Shown piece by piece: positions 39,698 to 49,267 of a DNA stretch of 64,000 nt (positions are counted from its first letter, which is position 1; each line of letters begins with the position of its first letter). The notes beneath the pieces are model-generated. The model had not been told where the DNA came from. It ran no database searches and saw only the letters and a program-made list of their open reading frames with translations. The DNA comes from Pseudomonas syringae (GTDB lineage: Bacteria > Pseudomonadota > Gammaproteobacteria > Pseudomonadales > Pseudomonadaceae): contig NZ_LGSI01000013.1 of NCBI RefSeq assembly GCF_001698815.1, positions 1 to 64,000 of the forward strand. The letters are read 5' to 3'. The position numbers were made by a program, and so were the translations under genes.

Positions 39698-41164
39698 ATG
39701 AAATTCAAGGATCTACGGGATTTCGTGCAGCAGCTTGAGCAGCGCGGAGAGTTGAAACGCATTCAGATGCCCATTTCCCCTGTCCTGGAAATGACCGAAA
39801 TCTGCGACCGCACCTTGCGCGCCAAGGGTCCGGCATTGCTGTTTGAGAAGCCCGTTGGCTTTGATATTCCAGTGCTCGGCAACCTGTTCGGCACGCCCGA
39901 GCGCGTTGCCATGGGCATGGGCGCTGAAGAAGTCGGCGAGCTGCGGGAAATCGGCAAACTGCTGGCCTTCCTCAAGGAACCCGAGCCACCCAAGGGCTTG
40001 AAAGACGCCTGGTCCAAGCTGCCGATCTTCAGGAAAGTCATCGCCATGGCGCCCAAGGTCGTCAAGGACGCACCTTGCCAGGAGGTCGTCATCGAAGGTG
40101 ATGACGTGGATCTGGGCATGCTGCCGGTGCAGACCTGCTGGCCCGGCGATGTCGCGCCGCTGATTACCTGGGGCCTGACCGTCACGCGCGGGCCGAACAA
40201 GGAGCGGCAGAACCTCGGCATCTATCGCCAGCAAGTCATCGGCCGCAACAAAGTCATCATGCGCTGGCTCAGCCACCGTGGCGGCGCGCTGGATTTCAAG
40301 GAGTGGTGCGCCAAACATCCCGGTGAACCCTTCCCGGTATCCGTGGCCCTCGGCGCCGATCCGGCCACCATCCTCGGCGCGGTAACGCCCGTGCCTGACA
40401 GCCTTTCCGAATACGCTTTCGCCGGGCTGTTGCGCGGCAGTCGTACCGAGCTGATCAAGTGCCGTGGCAACAACCTGCAAGTTCCGGCCAGCGCCGAGTT
40501 CGTCCTCGAAGGCGTGATTCACCCCGGCGAAATGGCCGATGAAGGCCCGTATGGCGATCACACCGGCTACTACAACGAAGTCGACAGCTTCCCGGTGTTC
40601 ACCGTCGAGCGTATTACCCATCGGATCAAACCGATCTACCACAGCACCTACACCGGTCGACCACCGGATGAGCCGGCGATTCTGGGCGTCGCATTGAACG
40701 AAGTGTTCGTGCCGATCCTCCAAAAGCAGTTCCCGGAAATTACTGACTTCTATCTGCCGCCGGAAGGCTGCTCGTATCGCATGGCTATCGTGACGATCAA
40801 GAAGCAGTACCCAGGGCATGCCAAGCGTGTGATGCTGGGCGTGTGGTCGTTTTTGCGACAGTTCATGTACACCAAGTTCGTTATTGTCACCGACGACGAC
40901 ATTAACGCCCGGGACTGGAACGACGTGATCTGGGCGATCACCACGCGCATGGATCCCAAGCGCGATACGGTGATGATCGACAACACGCCAATCGACTACC
41001 TGGATTTCGCATCGCCGGTTTCCGGACTGGGTTCGAAAATGGGGCTGGACGCAACGCATAAATGGCCGGGCGAGACCACGCGCGAGTGGGGTCGGGTTAT
41101 CGTCAAGGACGAAGCCGTCACACGCCGGGTCGACGACATCTGGAATCAGTTGGGAATAGATTGA
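39698..41164 (+). CDS. ubiD: 4-hydroxy-3-polyprenylbenzoate decarboxylase
   Basis: Prenylated-FMN-dependent decarboxylase of ubiquinone synthesis. The 488-residue protein has [36 protein letters not shown], the catalytic/metal stretch [43 protein letters not shown] and [36 protein letters not shown] at 39698 gives the family N-terminus MKFKDLRDF. It ends in a TGATG overlap with the reductase gene. UbiX, which makes the cofactor, is not in the window. Confidence 0.96.
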   Translation: MKFKDLRDFVQQLEQRGELKRIQMPISPVLEMTEICDRTLRAKGPALLFEKPVGFDIPVLGNLFGTPERVAMGMGAEEVGELREIGKLLAFLKEPEPPKGLKDAWSKLPIFRKVIAMAPKVVKDAPCQEVVIEGDDVDLGMLPVQTCWPGDVAPLITWGLTVTRGPNKERQNLGIYRQQVIGRNKVIMRWLSHRGGALDFKEWCAKHPGEPFPVSVALGADPATILGAVTPVPDSLSEYAFAGLLRGSRTELIKCRGNNLQVPASAEFVLEGVIHPGEMADEGPYGDHTGYYNEVDSFPVFTVERITHRIKPIYHSTYTGRPPDEPAILGVALNEVFVPILQKQFPEITDFYLPPEGCSYRMAIVTIKKQYPGHAKRVMLGVWSFLRQFMYTKFVIVTDDDINARDWNDVIWAITTRMDPKRDTVMIDNTPIDYLDFASPVSGLGSKMGLDATHKWPGETTREWGRVIVKDEAVTRRVDDIWNQLGID

Positions 41165-42132
41165 TGCGTGTAACCTTGCAGCCATCGGGCGCAGTACTGG
41201 AAACATTGCCCGGCGAGCGGATTCTCGATGCCGCGCAACGCCTGGGTTACGACTGCCCGCAAAGCTGTCGCAACGGCAATTGCCACGTCTGTTCGGCATT
41301 GCTGGCCCACGGCCGCGTGCTGCAGGCCGGTGAAGAATTGACTCATGGCGAAATCTACACCTGCCTCGCCGAGCCGCTTGAGGACTGTGAGGTCCTGTGG
41401 GACGGTGTGCTTGCCCTCGGTGAATTGCCGGTGCGCACGTTCGCCTGTCAGTTGAGTGAATGCGTGGAAGTCGGCGGCGACGTCTGGCGCGTGGGTCTGC
41501 GCGCTCCGGCGGGCAAGGCGCCGCGCTATCACGCCGGTCAGTATCTGATGATTCATCGCGACAACGGCGAAAAATCCGCCTTCTCGCTGGCCTCCGCGCC
41601 GGAAAGCGGTCGCGATCTGCAATTGCATGTGCTGGTTCGCGAAGCCAGCGCCCAGAGCCTGATCGAACAATTGCAGCGCAACACCATGGCTCGGGTTGAG
41701 CTGCCGTTTGGTGATACGCATCTGGCCGAACTGCCCGACGGCCCGTTGGTGTTGATCGCCGCCGGCACCGGCATGGCGCAAATGCAGAGCTTGATCGAGC
41801 ACTGCCGCAGCAAGGGCTTCAGCCATCCCGTGCATTTGTATTGGGGCGTGCGTCGGCCGGAAGACTTCTACGAAATCCAGCATTGGGATGAATGGAAGAA
41901 GCTGCCCAACCTGTTCTTGCACAAAGTCGTCAGCGACCTGTGCGGTTGGGAAGGACGCTGCGGCATGCTGCACGAAGCGGTTCGTAGCGACATCGCCGAT
42001 CTCGCGGCGGTACACGTCTATGCCAGCGGCTCGCCCGCCATGATCTACGCCACCCTCGACGCTTTGGTCAGCGCCGGAATGGAAGCACATCAAATGCGTG
42101 CCGACGTGTTCGCCTACGCGCCTCGCTCTTGA
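41164..42132 (+). CDS. 2Fe-2S ferredoxin-type FAD oxidoreductase
   Basis: Electron-transfer flavoprotein, 322 residues, often annotated CDP-6-deoxy-delta-3,4-glucoseen reductase. An N-terminal plant-type ferredoxin domain has CRNGNCHVC (Cys35, Cys40, Cys43) plus Cys67; then a FAD-binding domain (RYHAGQYLMIHRDNGEKSAFSLASAP) and an NAD(P)H domain (PLVLIAAGTGMAQMQSLIEH, HVYASGSPAMIYATLDALVSAGM). Coupled to ubiD by overlapping start and stop. It may act as a flavin reductase feeding the UbiX/UbiD cofactor; that role is suggested by context and by the related enteric Fre gene position. Confidence 0.88.
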   Translation: MRVTLQPSGAVLETLPGERILDAAQRLGYDCPQSCRNGNCHVCSALLAHGRVLQAGEELTHGEIYTCLAEPLEDCEVLWDGVLALGELPVRTFACQLSECVEVGGDVWRVGLRAPAGKAPRYHAGQYLMIHRDNGEKSAFSLASAPESGRDLQLHVLVREASAQSLIEQLQRNTMARVELPFGDTHLAELPDGPLVLIAAGTGMAQMQSLIEHCRSKGFSHPVHLYWGVRRPEDFYEIQHWDEWKKLPNLFLHKVVSDLCGWEGRCGMLHEAVRSDIADLAAVHVYASGSPAMIYATLDALVSAGMEAHQMRADVFAYAPRS

Positions 42133-42147
42133 GCAGGGCAGCCAGAA

Positions 42148-42639
42148 TCAGAAGCGCAGCCCGACGTTGACCATGAACGCAGAGGCGCCCAACAGGATCG
42201 CCTCGGCGTTGACCGGACCCAGATTGACCCCGACGCCGGGAATGATCACTGGCGCAATACCGTAGCGGTTCAGCGGAATCTTGTCGCGATACTCGCCCCG
42301 ATAGCCATGCAAAAGCCCCCCGGTGACTTTCAGGTACACCGGATAAACGCTGCTATCAAAACGCTTGCCCGCGTAGCCATACACCGAGCGTTGGCCAAAC
42401 GAGTTACGAAACGTCGCCCCGCCATAAACCAGCCCGGACGCCTCATTGCGCTCCAGCCCCAATAGATCCTGATGATTATTGTGCTCCGACGACGGCGAGA
42501 AATGCCGCGTATATGCACTGGTTTGTACCAGCCAGAACCCGTCTTTCTCGCCCGCTGATGCCTCGTCTGCCACGACCTGAGGCGCGAGCCAATACAGGGC
42601 CAGAAACAGCGCTAGCTGCAAATTCCCACCGACCTTCAT
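42148..42639 (-). CDS. putative outer-membrane beta-barrel protein
   Basis: A 163-residue protein with a signal peptide ending near VVADEA, several amphipathic strands (GFWLVQTSAYTRHFSP, GLVYGGATFRNSFGQRSVYGYAGKRF, YPVYLKVTGGLLHGYRGEY) and a terminal phenylalanine (VNVGLRF), as in outer-membrane barrels. Such proteins near glpT are sometimes labelled sn-glycerol-3-phosphate transporter, which the sequence does not support. An enzyme of the PagP/PagL size class is possible, but no catalytic motif is recognised. Convergent with the ferredoxin reductase gene. Confidence 0.72.
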   Translation of the reverse strand: MKVGGNLQLALFLALYWLAPQVVADEASAGEKDGFWLVQTSAYTRHFSPSSEHNNHQDLLGLERNEASGLVYGGATFRNSFGQRSVYGYAGKRFDSSVYPVYLKVTGGLLHGYRGEYRDKIPLNRYGIAPVIIPGVGVNLGPVNAEAILLGASAFMVNVGLRF

Positions 42640-42989
42640 GACGTGCTTCCTGGCAATAAACTCCGTGTGCAGCGTTATACCGAGCGTTGTGCGCCGCGGT
42701 AAGTTGAATGGTCTGAGGACTTTGTAGGAACGGTCCTTAAATTAAACGCGTACTGTAAGGGCGGCGTATCAGGTACGGCGTTTATCCGCCATGAGGTAAC
42801 TTGGGTGGATTGCTAATTGCAGTAGATATGTCTATCTGTTTCAGTGTAGCTGCGTGACTGCTGCACTGCTCAGCCAGTCTGATACACAAGCATTCATTGG
42901 CGAACGCCATCCGTTCGCCCACGTCGTCCGCTCATATTGGGTTGAGCACGATCTGCTACAACTGGTGAAATATTCGCCAGGGGGGCCAA
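42640..42989. other. intergenic stretch before the ChaC gene
   Basis: About 350 bases with no gene. A perfect hairpin GGCGAACG-CCATC-CGTTCGCC lies at 42899-42919 with no T run after it. Divergent promoters are expected; none is clear. Confidence 0.4.
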
Positions 42990-43664
42990 ATGGGGAATCA
43001 AATCAATAGCTTGTCAGCGGCCGTGCATGACGGCCTGGGCCTGACCTATCCGCCGGTGATCGATCTGGGGCCGCAACTGACCCGCAAACAACTGCTCAGC
43101 TCGATGGAGCAGACCATGCAGCGCCATGAAGGCGGCCCGGTATGGCTGTTTGCCTATGGGTCATTAATCTGGCGCCCCGAATGCACCGCAATCGAACGTC
43201 AGCGCGGCCGGATTCATGGTTACCACAGAGGTTTATACCTGTGGTCCCACGAACATCGCGGTACGCCGGAAATGCCGGGGCTGGTCTTCGGCCTGGATCG
43301 CGGCGGCTCCTGCAGCGGCTTCGCCTACCGATTGCCGGAAGAAAATCTCGAAGAGTCGTTGCTGGCCTTATGGCAGCGGGAAATGCCCTTCCCTTCCTAC
43401 CGGCCGCATTGGCTAAGCTGCCGACTGGCAGACGGTCGTCGGGTTCAGGCTTTAGGATTTGTACTGGAACGCCACCTGCCCAGCTACGCAGGCAACCTGC
43501 CGGACAGCGTGCTCAGCCAGGTGCTGGCCAGCGCCAGCGGACGCTACGGCACCACCCGCGACTACGTCGAACAAACCGCCAACGCCCTGCGCAGCCACGC
43601 CATGCCGGATCTGAATCTGGAGGCGCGGTTGAAGCGGTGTTGGGGGGTGTGTGACGTCGTCTGA
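42990..43664 (+). CDS. ChaC-like gamma-glutamylcyclotransferase
   Basis: Glutathione-degrading cyclotransferase family, 224 residues: substrate loop YGSL (56-59) in VWLFAYGSLIWRPE, GYHRGLYLWSHEHRGTPEMPGLVFGLDRGGSCSGFAYRL, and the likely catalytic Glu131 in LWQREMPF. Expected reaction is release of 5-oxoproline from glutathione giving Cys-Gly, in the cytoplasm. GGGGGG lies eight bases before the ATG. Stands alone, divergent from the barrel gene; it counters gshA in glutathione turnover. Confidence 0.9.
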   Translation: MGNQINSLSAAVHDGLGLTYPPVIDLGPQLTRKQLLSSMEQTMQRHEGGPVWLFAYGSLIWRPECTAIERQRGRIHGYHRGLYLWSHEHRGTPEMPGLVFGLDRGGSCSGFAYRLPEENLEESLLALWQREMPFPSYRPHWLSCRLADGRRVQALGFVLERHLPSYAGNLPDSVLSQVLASASGRYGTTRDYVEQTANALRSHAMPDLNLEARLKRCWGVCDVV

Positions 43665-43694
43665 GTTATGAATTTGTCGCAGCTAACGCCGATT

Positions 43695-43790
43695 CTGTAG
43701 GAGCGAGGCTTGCCCGCGAAGGTGCCGGTACATTTACCCGGCCTTCTAAGCCAGAACATTGCCTTCGCGGGCAATCTCCTCGCTCCAACA
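43695..43790. repeat. REP pair, TGTAGGAGCGAGGCTTGCCCGCGAAGG type
   Basis: Inverted pair between convergent chaC-like and glpT genes; the right arm has CTCCTCGCTCCAACA instead of a perfect complement. Confidence 0.85.
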
Positions 43791-43808
43791 GATAGTGCAG
43801 CCCTCGCT

Positions 43809-45158
43809 TTAAGCCACCGCCTCACGTGTCGTACTCGCCACCTGCTTATGCCAAAGTGTTGGCAGCAGGAACACGATCGACATCACACATGCGATCAGCA
43901 GCAGGACAAAACCGCCGTCCCAGCCGAAGTGGTCCACGGTGTAGCCCATCAGCGCGCTGGCTGCGACGGAGCCGCCCAGGTAGCCGAACAGCCCGGTAAA
44001 ACCCGCAGCGGTGCCAGCGGCTTTCTTCGGTGCCAGTTCCAGCGCCTGCAAGCCGATCAGCATGACCGGGCCGTAGATCAGGAAGCCGATGGAAACCAGC
44101 GCGATCATGTCGACGGTCGGGTTGCCCGGCGGATTCAGCCAGTACACCAGCGTAGCGATGGTCACCATCACCATGAACACCACGCCCGTCAGGCCGCGAT
44201 TGCCCTTGAAGATTTTGTCCGACATCCAGCCGCACAACAGCGTGCCCGGAATACCCGCCCACTCGTAGAGGAAGTACGCCCAGGACGTCTTGTCGACGGT
44301 GAAGTGCTTGGCTTCTTTCAGGTACGTCGGCGCCCAGTCCAGTACGCCGTAGCGCAGCAGATAAACGAAGACGTTGGCCATCGCGATGTACCACAGCATT
44401 TTGTTGCGCAGCACGTACTTGACGAAGATTTCCTTGGCGCTGAATTCCTTTTCATGACTGTCGTCATAGCCTTCCGGATAGTCGTTCTTGTAGTGCTCGA
44501 TCGGCGGCAAGCCCATGGATTGTGGGGTATCACGCATGGTCGCGAACGCGAACACCGCGACCAGCAGTGCTACGGCAGCCGGCACATAGAATGCTGCATG
44601 CCAGTCGTTGGTCCAGCCCAGACCCAGCAGGAACAAAGGCCCGATCAAACCGCCGCCGACGTTGTGCGCAACGTTCCATACCGAAACCACGCCGCCACGC
44701 TCTTTCTGCGACCACCAGTGCACCATGGTCCGTCCGCTCGGCGGCCAGCCCATGCCCTGCGCCCAGCCGTTGATGAACAGCAGGATAAACATGATCGTGA
44801 CACTGGACGTCGCCCAGGACGAAAAGCCGAATACGAACATGACTGCCGCTGAAACCAGCAAGCCAAAAGGCAGGAAGTAGCGCGGGTTCGACCGGTCGGA
44901 AACAATCCCCATCAAAAACTTCGATAAGCCGTAGGCAATCGCAATGGCCGACATCGCCACACCCAATTGACCCCGTGTGTAACCCTCGTCGATCAGATAA
45001 GGCATTGCCAGCGAGAAGTTCTTGCGCAGCAGGTAATAACCCGCGTAGCCAAAGAAGATGCCTGCGAAAATCTGCCAGCGCAGACGGCGATAGGTGCTAT
45101 CAATTTTTTCTTCAGGCAACGGGGCCTTGTGTGCGGCGGGACGAAAGAAGGCAAACAT
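43809..45158 (-). CDS. glpT: glycerol-3-phosphate transporter
   Basis: Major-facilitator antiporter taking up glycerol-3-phosphate in exchange for phosphate, 449 residues with 12 predicted membrane helices. Family features: [84 protein letters not shown] and the [23 protein letters not shown] repeat. GGAGAG precedes the ATG. It also transports fosfomycin in related bacteria, so disruption would give resistance. Confidence 0.96.
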   Translation of the reverse strand: MFAFFRPAAHKAPLPEEKIDSTYRRLRWQIFAGIFFGYAGYYLLRKNFSLAMPYLIDEGYTRGQLGVAMSAIAIAYGLSKFLMGIVSDRSNPRYFLPFGLLVSAAVMFVFGFSSWATSSVTIMFILLFINGWAQGMGWPPSGRTMVHWWSQKERGGVVSVWNVAHNVGGGLIGPLFLLGLGWTNDWHAAFYVPAAVALLVAVFAFATMRDTPQSMGLPPIEHYKNDYPEGYDDSHEKEFSAKEIFVKYVLRNKMLWYIAMANVFVYLLRYGVLDWAPTYLKEAKHFTVDKTSWAYFLYEWAGIPGTLLCGWMSDKIFKGNRGLTGVVFMVMVTIATLVYWLNPPGNPTVDMIALVSIGFLIYGPVMLIGLQALELAPKKAAGTAAGFTGLFGYLGGSVAASALMGYTVDHFGWDGGFVLLLIACVMSIVFLLPTLWHKQVASTTREAVA

Positions 45159-45436
45159 CGAAGTCTCTCCAGTTTTTTGTTTTTTTCTGCGCGAAAGCGA
45201 ATATTACATTTTCATTACAGAAAAAAGCAGTGCTTATGGTCCGAGAATTCGTAGGAGAATCGATTCACCTGATGTTGTTTTATGAACACTGGGGAGATGT
45301 GTAAGCGGATGTCTCAGAATTAGGACCGGTCCTACGCCTTAATAGGAAATCATGACCTTCTGCCGCTACTGATCGGCACATACCATCGCCGCCTGCCTGT
45401 CACCTCGACAGGTTCAGATCATTCGAGGACGTGGCG

Positions 45437-46090
45437 GTGAAGGTTTTGGCGTTAATTGCGTTTCTATTGTTCTCCGTCGCGATCCACGCCAGCGAAGCAC
45501 TGCTGATTCCGGTTTCGACGCCAAAACCTGAATTCCCGCAAAACCTGCTCAAGAAAAGACACCCCGGCAAAGTGCTGGTCAGCCTGACCGTAGGCGCATT
45601 TGGCACCGTCCAAAGTGCCAGAATCATCGAAAGCAGCCACCCGCAATTCACCGAGGCTGCGCAGCGGGCGGTGGTCAAGTGGCGATATCGGCCATGGGAA
45701 GTGGCGGAGGGCAAGCCGTCGAGTGTTGAGATCGCAGTGCCGATAATTTTTGGTGCGCGAGGACTGCAGCCGTTCTCGCCGCAAATAACAGTCGGTCTGG
45801 AAAACACCCTGTGCGCGTACCTCAATCACGAAGTCCACGCCAGCAAACGGGATTTCCCGAAGGAGCCGTTGAGTGAGGTGGATGTGTTTTGGCATGCGCA
45901 ACAATATCTGGCCGGAAGCTATACACGCTTCAGGGTGCCCGACGAATCGGCGAGAGCGGCGCTGTTCTTGAAGCTGGAAAAAGCTGTCCCAAAGATCGTT
46001 ACGGCTTGCGAAAAAGATCCGGATCGCCGATTAGGCGATGTTTTTCCCAAAGGAATCACAGCGCTGTGGATTGGCCCAAAAGGCTCATGA
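45437..46090 (+). CDS. TonB C-terminal domain protein
   Basis: A 217-residue exported protein: signal peptide MKVLALIAFLLFSVAIHASE, then a TonB-C domain at about 25-105 (PKPEFPQNLLKKRHPGKVLVSLTVGAFGTVQSARIIESSHPQFTEAAQRAVVKWRYRPW), then an alpha-helical tail of unknown type (FWHAQQYLAGSYTRFRVPDESARAALFLKLEKAVPK). It lacks the inner-membrane anchor and proline-rich arm of true TonB, so energy transduction is doubtful. GTG at 45437 with GAGGA upstream is preferred over GTG 45431. Its 3' end overlaps the quinone reductase gene by six bases. Confidence 0.8.
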   Translation: MKVLALIAFLLFSVAIHASEALLIPVSTPKPEFPQNLLKKRHPGKVLVSLTVGAFGTVQSARIIESSHPQFTEAAQRAVVKWRYRPWEVAEGKPSSVEIAVPIIFGARGLQPFSPQITVGLENTLCAYLNHEVHASKRDFPKEPLSEVDVFWHAQQYLAGSYTRFRVPDESARAALFLKLEKAVPKIVTACEKDPDRRLGDVFPKGITALWIGPKGS

Positions 46091-47062
46091 AACCGAAATC
46101 ACCACCTTCCCCACCGCCCGCCGCTGCCCCAACGAATCAATCGCCTTACCCGCGTCCTCCAGCGAATAAACCTGCGAAACCAGCGGTTTCAGTTTTCCTT
46201 TGGCATACCAGCCAAATAACTGCTGAAAGTTGGCGGCATTGTCCTGGGGCTGGCGTTGTGCAAACGATCCCCAGAACACGCCGAGCACCGCCGCGCCTTT
46301 TAGTAGCGCGAGGTTGACGGGCAGTTCGGGGATGCGGCCGCTGGCGAAGCCGACCACCAGTAAGCGGCCGTTCCAGGCGATGGAGCGGATGGCCTGGTCG
46401 AAGAGGTCGCCGCCGACCGGGTCGTAGATGACGTCCGCGCCGTTGCCGTTGGTGAGGCGTTTGATTTCTTCTTTCAGGTTGGTTTCGCTGTAGTTGATGA
46501 GTTCGTCGGCGCCGGCGTTCTTCGCAACTTCGAGTTTTTCAGCCGAGCTGGCAGCGGCGATGACGCGAGCGCCCATGGCTTTGCCGATTTCCACGGCCGC
46601 CAGACCGACTCCGCCGGAAGCGCCGAGCACCAGTAAGGTTTCGCCGGGTTGCAGGTTGGCGCGTTGTTTCAGCGCATGCATCGACGTGCCGTAGGTCATG
46701 CTGAACGCAGCGGCGGTGTTGAAGTCCATGGCTTCGGGCACCGGCAGCACGTTATAGCCCGGCGCGGCGACTTGTTCGGCGAAGCTGCCCCAGCCGGTCA
46801 AGGCCATGACGCGGTCGCCGACTTTCAAATGGGTCACTTTTTCGCCAACGGCCGATACCACGCCCGCTGCTTCGCCTCCCGGCGAAAACGGGAACGGCGG
46901 CTTGAACTGGTATTTGCCTTCGATGATCAACGTGTCCGGAAAATTGACCCCAGCGGCGTGGACGTTCAGGAGGATTTCGTTTTTCTTGATTTCCGGGCTC
47001 GCTATGTCTTCGAGCACCAGGCTTTCGGCGGGGCCAAACGCTTTGCACAGCAAGGCTTTCAT
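46085..47062 (-). CDS. NADPH:quinone oxidoreductase, zinc-free MDR family
   Basis: Medium-chain reductase of the Qor/zeta-crystallin type, 325 residues. FSPGGEAAGVVSAVGEKVTHLKVGDRV in the catalytic domain, Rossmann LVLGASGGVGLAAVEIGKAMGARVIAAASSAEKLEVAKNAGADELINY, and no zinc-binding cysteine set. AAGGAA precedes ATG 47062; the longer frame to 47128 adds 22 unrelated residues. Likely cytoplasmic one-electron or hydride transfer to quinones or enones. Confidence 0.9.
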   Translation of the reverse strand: MKALLCKAFGPAESLVLEDIASPEIKKNEILLNVHAAGVNFPDTLIIEGKYQFKPPFPFSPGGEAAGVVSAVGEKVTHLKVGDRVMALTGWGSFAEQVAAPGYNVLPVPEAMDFNTAAAFSMTYGTSMHALKQRANLQPGETLLVLGASGGVGLAAVEIGKAMGARVIAAASSAEKLEVAKNAGADELINYSETNLKEEIKRLTNGNGADVIYDPVGGDLFDQAIRSIAWNGRLLVVGFASGRIPELPVNLALLKGAAVLGVFWGSFAQRQPQDNAANFQQLFGWYAKGKLKPLVSQVYSLEDAGKAIDSLGQRRAVGKVVISVS

Positions 47063-47194
47063 CGGACTATTCCTTTTTGACTTGTGGCCGATACGTTCAG
47101 GTATGTGGGTTTTTGCGTCAATGAGCATGGCCCGGCCTGATAAGCCTGCATAAGTTGAAGTAACCTATGCGCCAAACCGGATAAGGAGTGGACT

Positions 47195-47599
47195 GTGAAA
47201 GCGTGGATCCTGATGTTGTTGGCCCTGTCACTGCCCGTTATGGCGCAGGAAGAAGCCAAAGAGGGCGAGGCGCCCAAGGCCATTTATGTTTCGCTGACAC
47301 CACCGTTCGTGGGCAACTACGCACTGGACGGCGGGCCGAAGCTGCGGGTTTATAAAGCTGACATCGCCTTGCGCGTGACCGGCCCGGAAGCGCAAGCCGC
47401 TGTGAAACGCAATGATCCGCTGATTCGCAATCAACTGGTGGCGCTGTTCACCCAGCAGACTGTCGACAGCATGAGCAGCGCCGAGGCCAAGGAAAAGATT
47501 CGTCAGGAAGCCCTCAAGCAGGTTCAGCAAGTCATGACTGACGAAGAAGGCAAGCCAGTGGTTGAAGACTTGCTGTTCAACAACTTCATCGTTCAGTAA
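47195..47599 (+). CDS. FliL-like basal-body-associated family protein
   Basis: A 134-residue protein with a signal peptide (MKAWILMLLALSLPVMAQ) and a FliL-like domain (YVSLTPPFVGNYALDGGPKLRVYKADIALRV ... VEDLLFNNFIVQ). GTG start with AAGGAG upstream. Unlike true FliL it is outside any flagellar cluster and has a cleavable leader rather than a membrane anchor, so a periplasmic role is likely. Function unknown. Confidence 0.83.
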   Translation: MKAWILMLLALSLPVMAQEEAKEGEAPKAIYVSLTPPFVGNYALDGGPKLRVYKADIALRVTGPEAQAAVKRNDPLIRNQLVALFTQQTVDSMSSAEAKEKIRQEALKQVQQVMTDEEGKPVVEDLLFNNFIVQ

Positions 47600-47611
47600 A
47601 CCGCAGAGCAA

Positions 47612-48061
47612 TCAGCGCAATGCCAGCACCGCCGCCCATTGTTCGGCGGTGACCGGCATGACGGACAGTCGACTGCCTTTCTGCACCAGCGGCAGTTGTT
47701 CCAGCGCCGCCTGCTGTTTCAGGTAACCCAGCCCAAGCACTTTCGGGAATTCCTCGACGAAGGTTACGTCGATGGCTGTCCATGGATTTTTTTCCGCGCT
47801 GGCCTTGGCGTCGAAGTAGTGGCTTTGCCCATCCAGCGCGGTTGGGTCCGGGTAACCCGCCTGGGTAATCCGCCCGATCCCGGCAATGCCCGGCTCCGGG
47901 CAACTGGAGTGATAGAAGAAAAACTCGTCGCCTACCGCCATCGCGCGTAGAAAATTGCGTGCCTGATAATTGCGAACCCCGTCCCAGCGCGCTGTACCGA
48001 GCTTTTGTAGACTCGCGATAGAGAACTCATCGGGCTCGGATTTCATCAGCCAGTAGGCCAT
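47612..48061 (-). CDS. EVE domain protein
   Basis: Single EVE (PUA-like) domain, 149 residues, opening MAYWLMKSEPDEFSIASLQKLGTARWDGVRNYQARNFLRAMAVGDEFFFYHSSC. EVE domains bind modified bases in RNA or DNA and are often in restriction systems, but this housekeeping form stands alone near zapA in many Pseudomonas. The function here is not established. Confidence 0.9.
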   Translation of the reverse strand: MAYWLMKSEPDEFSIASLQKLGTARWDGVRNYQARNFLRAMAVGDEFFFYHSSCPEPGIAGIGRITQAGYPDPTALDGQSHYFDAKASAEKNPWTAIDVTFVEEFPKVLGLGYLKQQAALEQLPLVQKGSRLSVMPVTAEQWAAVLALR

Positions 48062-48255
48062 TTTTCGTGCTCCTGAAAAGGGGAATGGGCAGGTTGTCAG
48101 ACACTTTACTGATAAACCGACGGTTGGCTGACGTCAGTGTTTGCGTGTCTGCCAATGTTGTCGGAGAATGCCGGGATTTTAAGCTCCACGCTGTTGCACG
48201 GCCTATACAAAAACCGCTGCTGACATCGTATTGATTTGCCGAAGGAGGGCAATCA

Positions 48256-48408
48256 ATGAAACGCAAGCCGGATTTACTGTGGATATTGGTCATTTTGTTC
48301 GGCTTGGGTGTCGTGACGACAGGTTATGCGCAAAGTTTGTGGGCCAGCAAACCGGACGCGCCGGTGGAAATTACCCAACAGCAACAGAAGTATCCTGCGC
48401 GGCATTGA
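48256..48408 (+). CDS. 50-residue single-pass membrane protein
   Basis: ATG with GGAGGG seven bases upstream opens a 50-residue frame: MKRKPDLLWILVILFGLGVV, then TTGYAQSLWASKPDAP and a Gln-rich tail (ITQQQQ). The N-terminus is a single hydrophobic segment that could be a membrane anchor or signal peptide. Strong ribosome site, good codon use and clear membrane character support a real gene. No family is known to me. Confidence 0.72.
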   Translation: MKRKPDLLWILVILFGLGVVTTGYAQSLWASKPDAPVEITQQQQKYPARH

Positions 48409-48444
48409 TTCGTGTTGTTGGAGCTGGCGGGCGGGACGCGTTCC

Positions 48445-48535
48445 GTAGGACCGGCTTTAGCCGGGAGGAGGCCAGCGCATCCGCAGTAGCTGCTTCGTCA
48501 GAACCCCCGCTCTCCCGGCTAAAGCCGGTCCTACA
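48445..48535. repeat. REP pair, GTAGGACCGGCTTTAGCCGGGAGG type
   Basis: Near-perfect inverted pair between the 50-residue gene and the cyclo-ligase gene. Confidence 0.92.
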
Positions 48536-48553
48536 GGTCCTGTGCTCGCCGTC

Positions 48554-49156
48554 TCACACCAGATACCAACCCCTATCCGAAACCGTGCCATCCAGCGGCA
48601 CGTCCCAGCTGGCTTGCGCCAGTCGTTCGACCTTCTGACATTCATGCGCCAACCCTAACAAAACCGGCTTTTGCCAAGCCTTACGGCGTGCGCGATAGGC
48701 CAGGCTTCGGTCGTAGAATCCGCCGCCCATGCCCAACCGCCCGCCTTCGTCATCGAAACCCACCAACGGCATCAGAATCAGATCCAGCGTCCAGATCTTG
48801 CGCTGGCGTGCGGAATTGATGCGGGGTTCGGGGATGCGGAAACGATTGGGTTTGAATTTTTCGCCGGGCCTGACGCGCTGGAAAACCATCTTGGTTCGCG
48901 GCCAGGCGCTGAGCACCGGCAGGTACGTGGCTTTGCCGCGACGCTGGGCGGCGCGCAGTAACAGGCGCGGATCGATTTCACCGTCCATGGGCAGATACAG
49001 CGAGATATGTCGGGCGCGGCGGAACAAGGGATGTTGCGCCAACTGACGATAAAGTCCGCGAGCCGCTTCACGCTGCTGACTGACACTCAAGGCACGCCGC
49101 GCCTTGCGTAACTGGCGACGCAATTGCTGGCGGGTAAGTGGCGCTTCGCAGGTCAT
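48554..49156 (-). CDS. fau: 5-formyltetrahydrofolate cyclo-ligase
   Basis: Converts 5-formyl-THF to 5,10-methenyl-THF with ATP, 200 residues. LRRQLRKARRALSVSQQREAARGLYRQL at the N-terminus, then ISLYLPMDGEIDPRLLLRAAQRRGKATYLPVL and the diagnostic LILMPLVGFDDEGGRLGMGGGFYDRSLAY. The 6S RNA gene lies directly upstream on the same strand; E. coli ygfA is likewise cotranscribed with 6S RNA, and that arrangement is preserved here. Confidence 0.94.
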   Translation of the reverse strand: MTCEAPLTRQQLRRQLRKARRALSVSQQREAARGLYRQLAQHPLFRRARHISLYLPMDGEIDPRLLLRAAQRRGKATYLPVLSAWPRTKMVFQRVRPGEKFKPNRFRIPEPRINSARQRKIWTLDLILMPLVGFDDEGGRLGMGGGFYDRSLAYRARRKAWQKPVLLGLAHECQKVERLAQASWDVPLDGTVSDRGWYLV

Positions 49157-49267
49157 GAGAGAAGGGTCATGCAGGCTGATCCATTGAAGGTTGAACCAGG
49201 ATTGAGTCGTCAGGGCGACGATCTCGGGGTTGTCGGCGCCGGGCAAAACCGGCGGCAGACAGAATAG

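Noticed and set aside
39713..41299. 528-codon open frame on the minus strand
   Set aside because: Antisense to ubiD; composition is that of a shadow frame.
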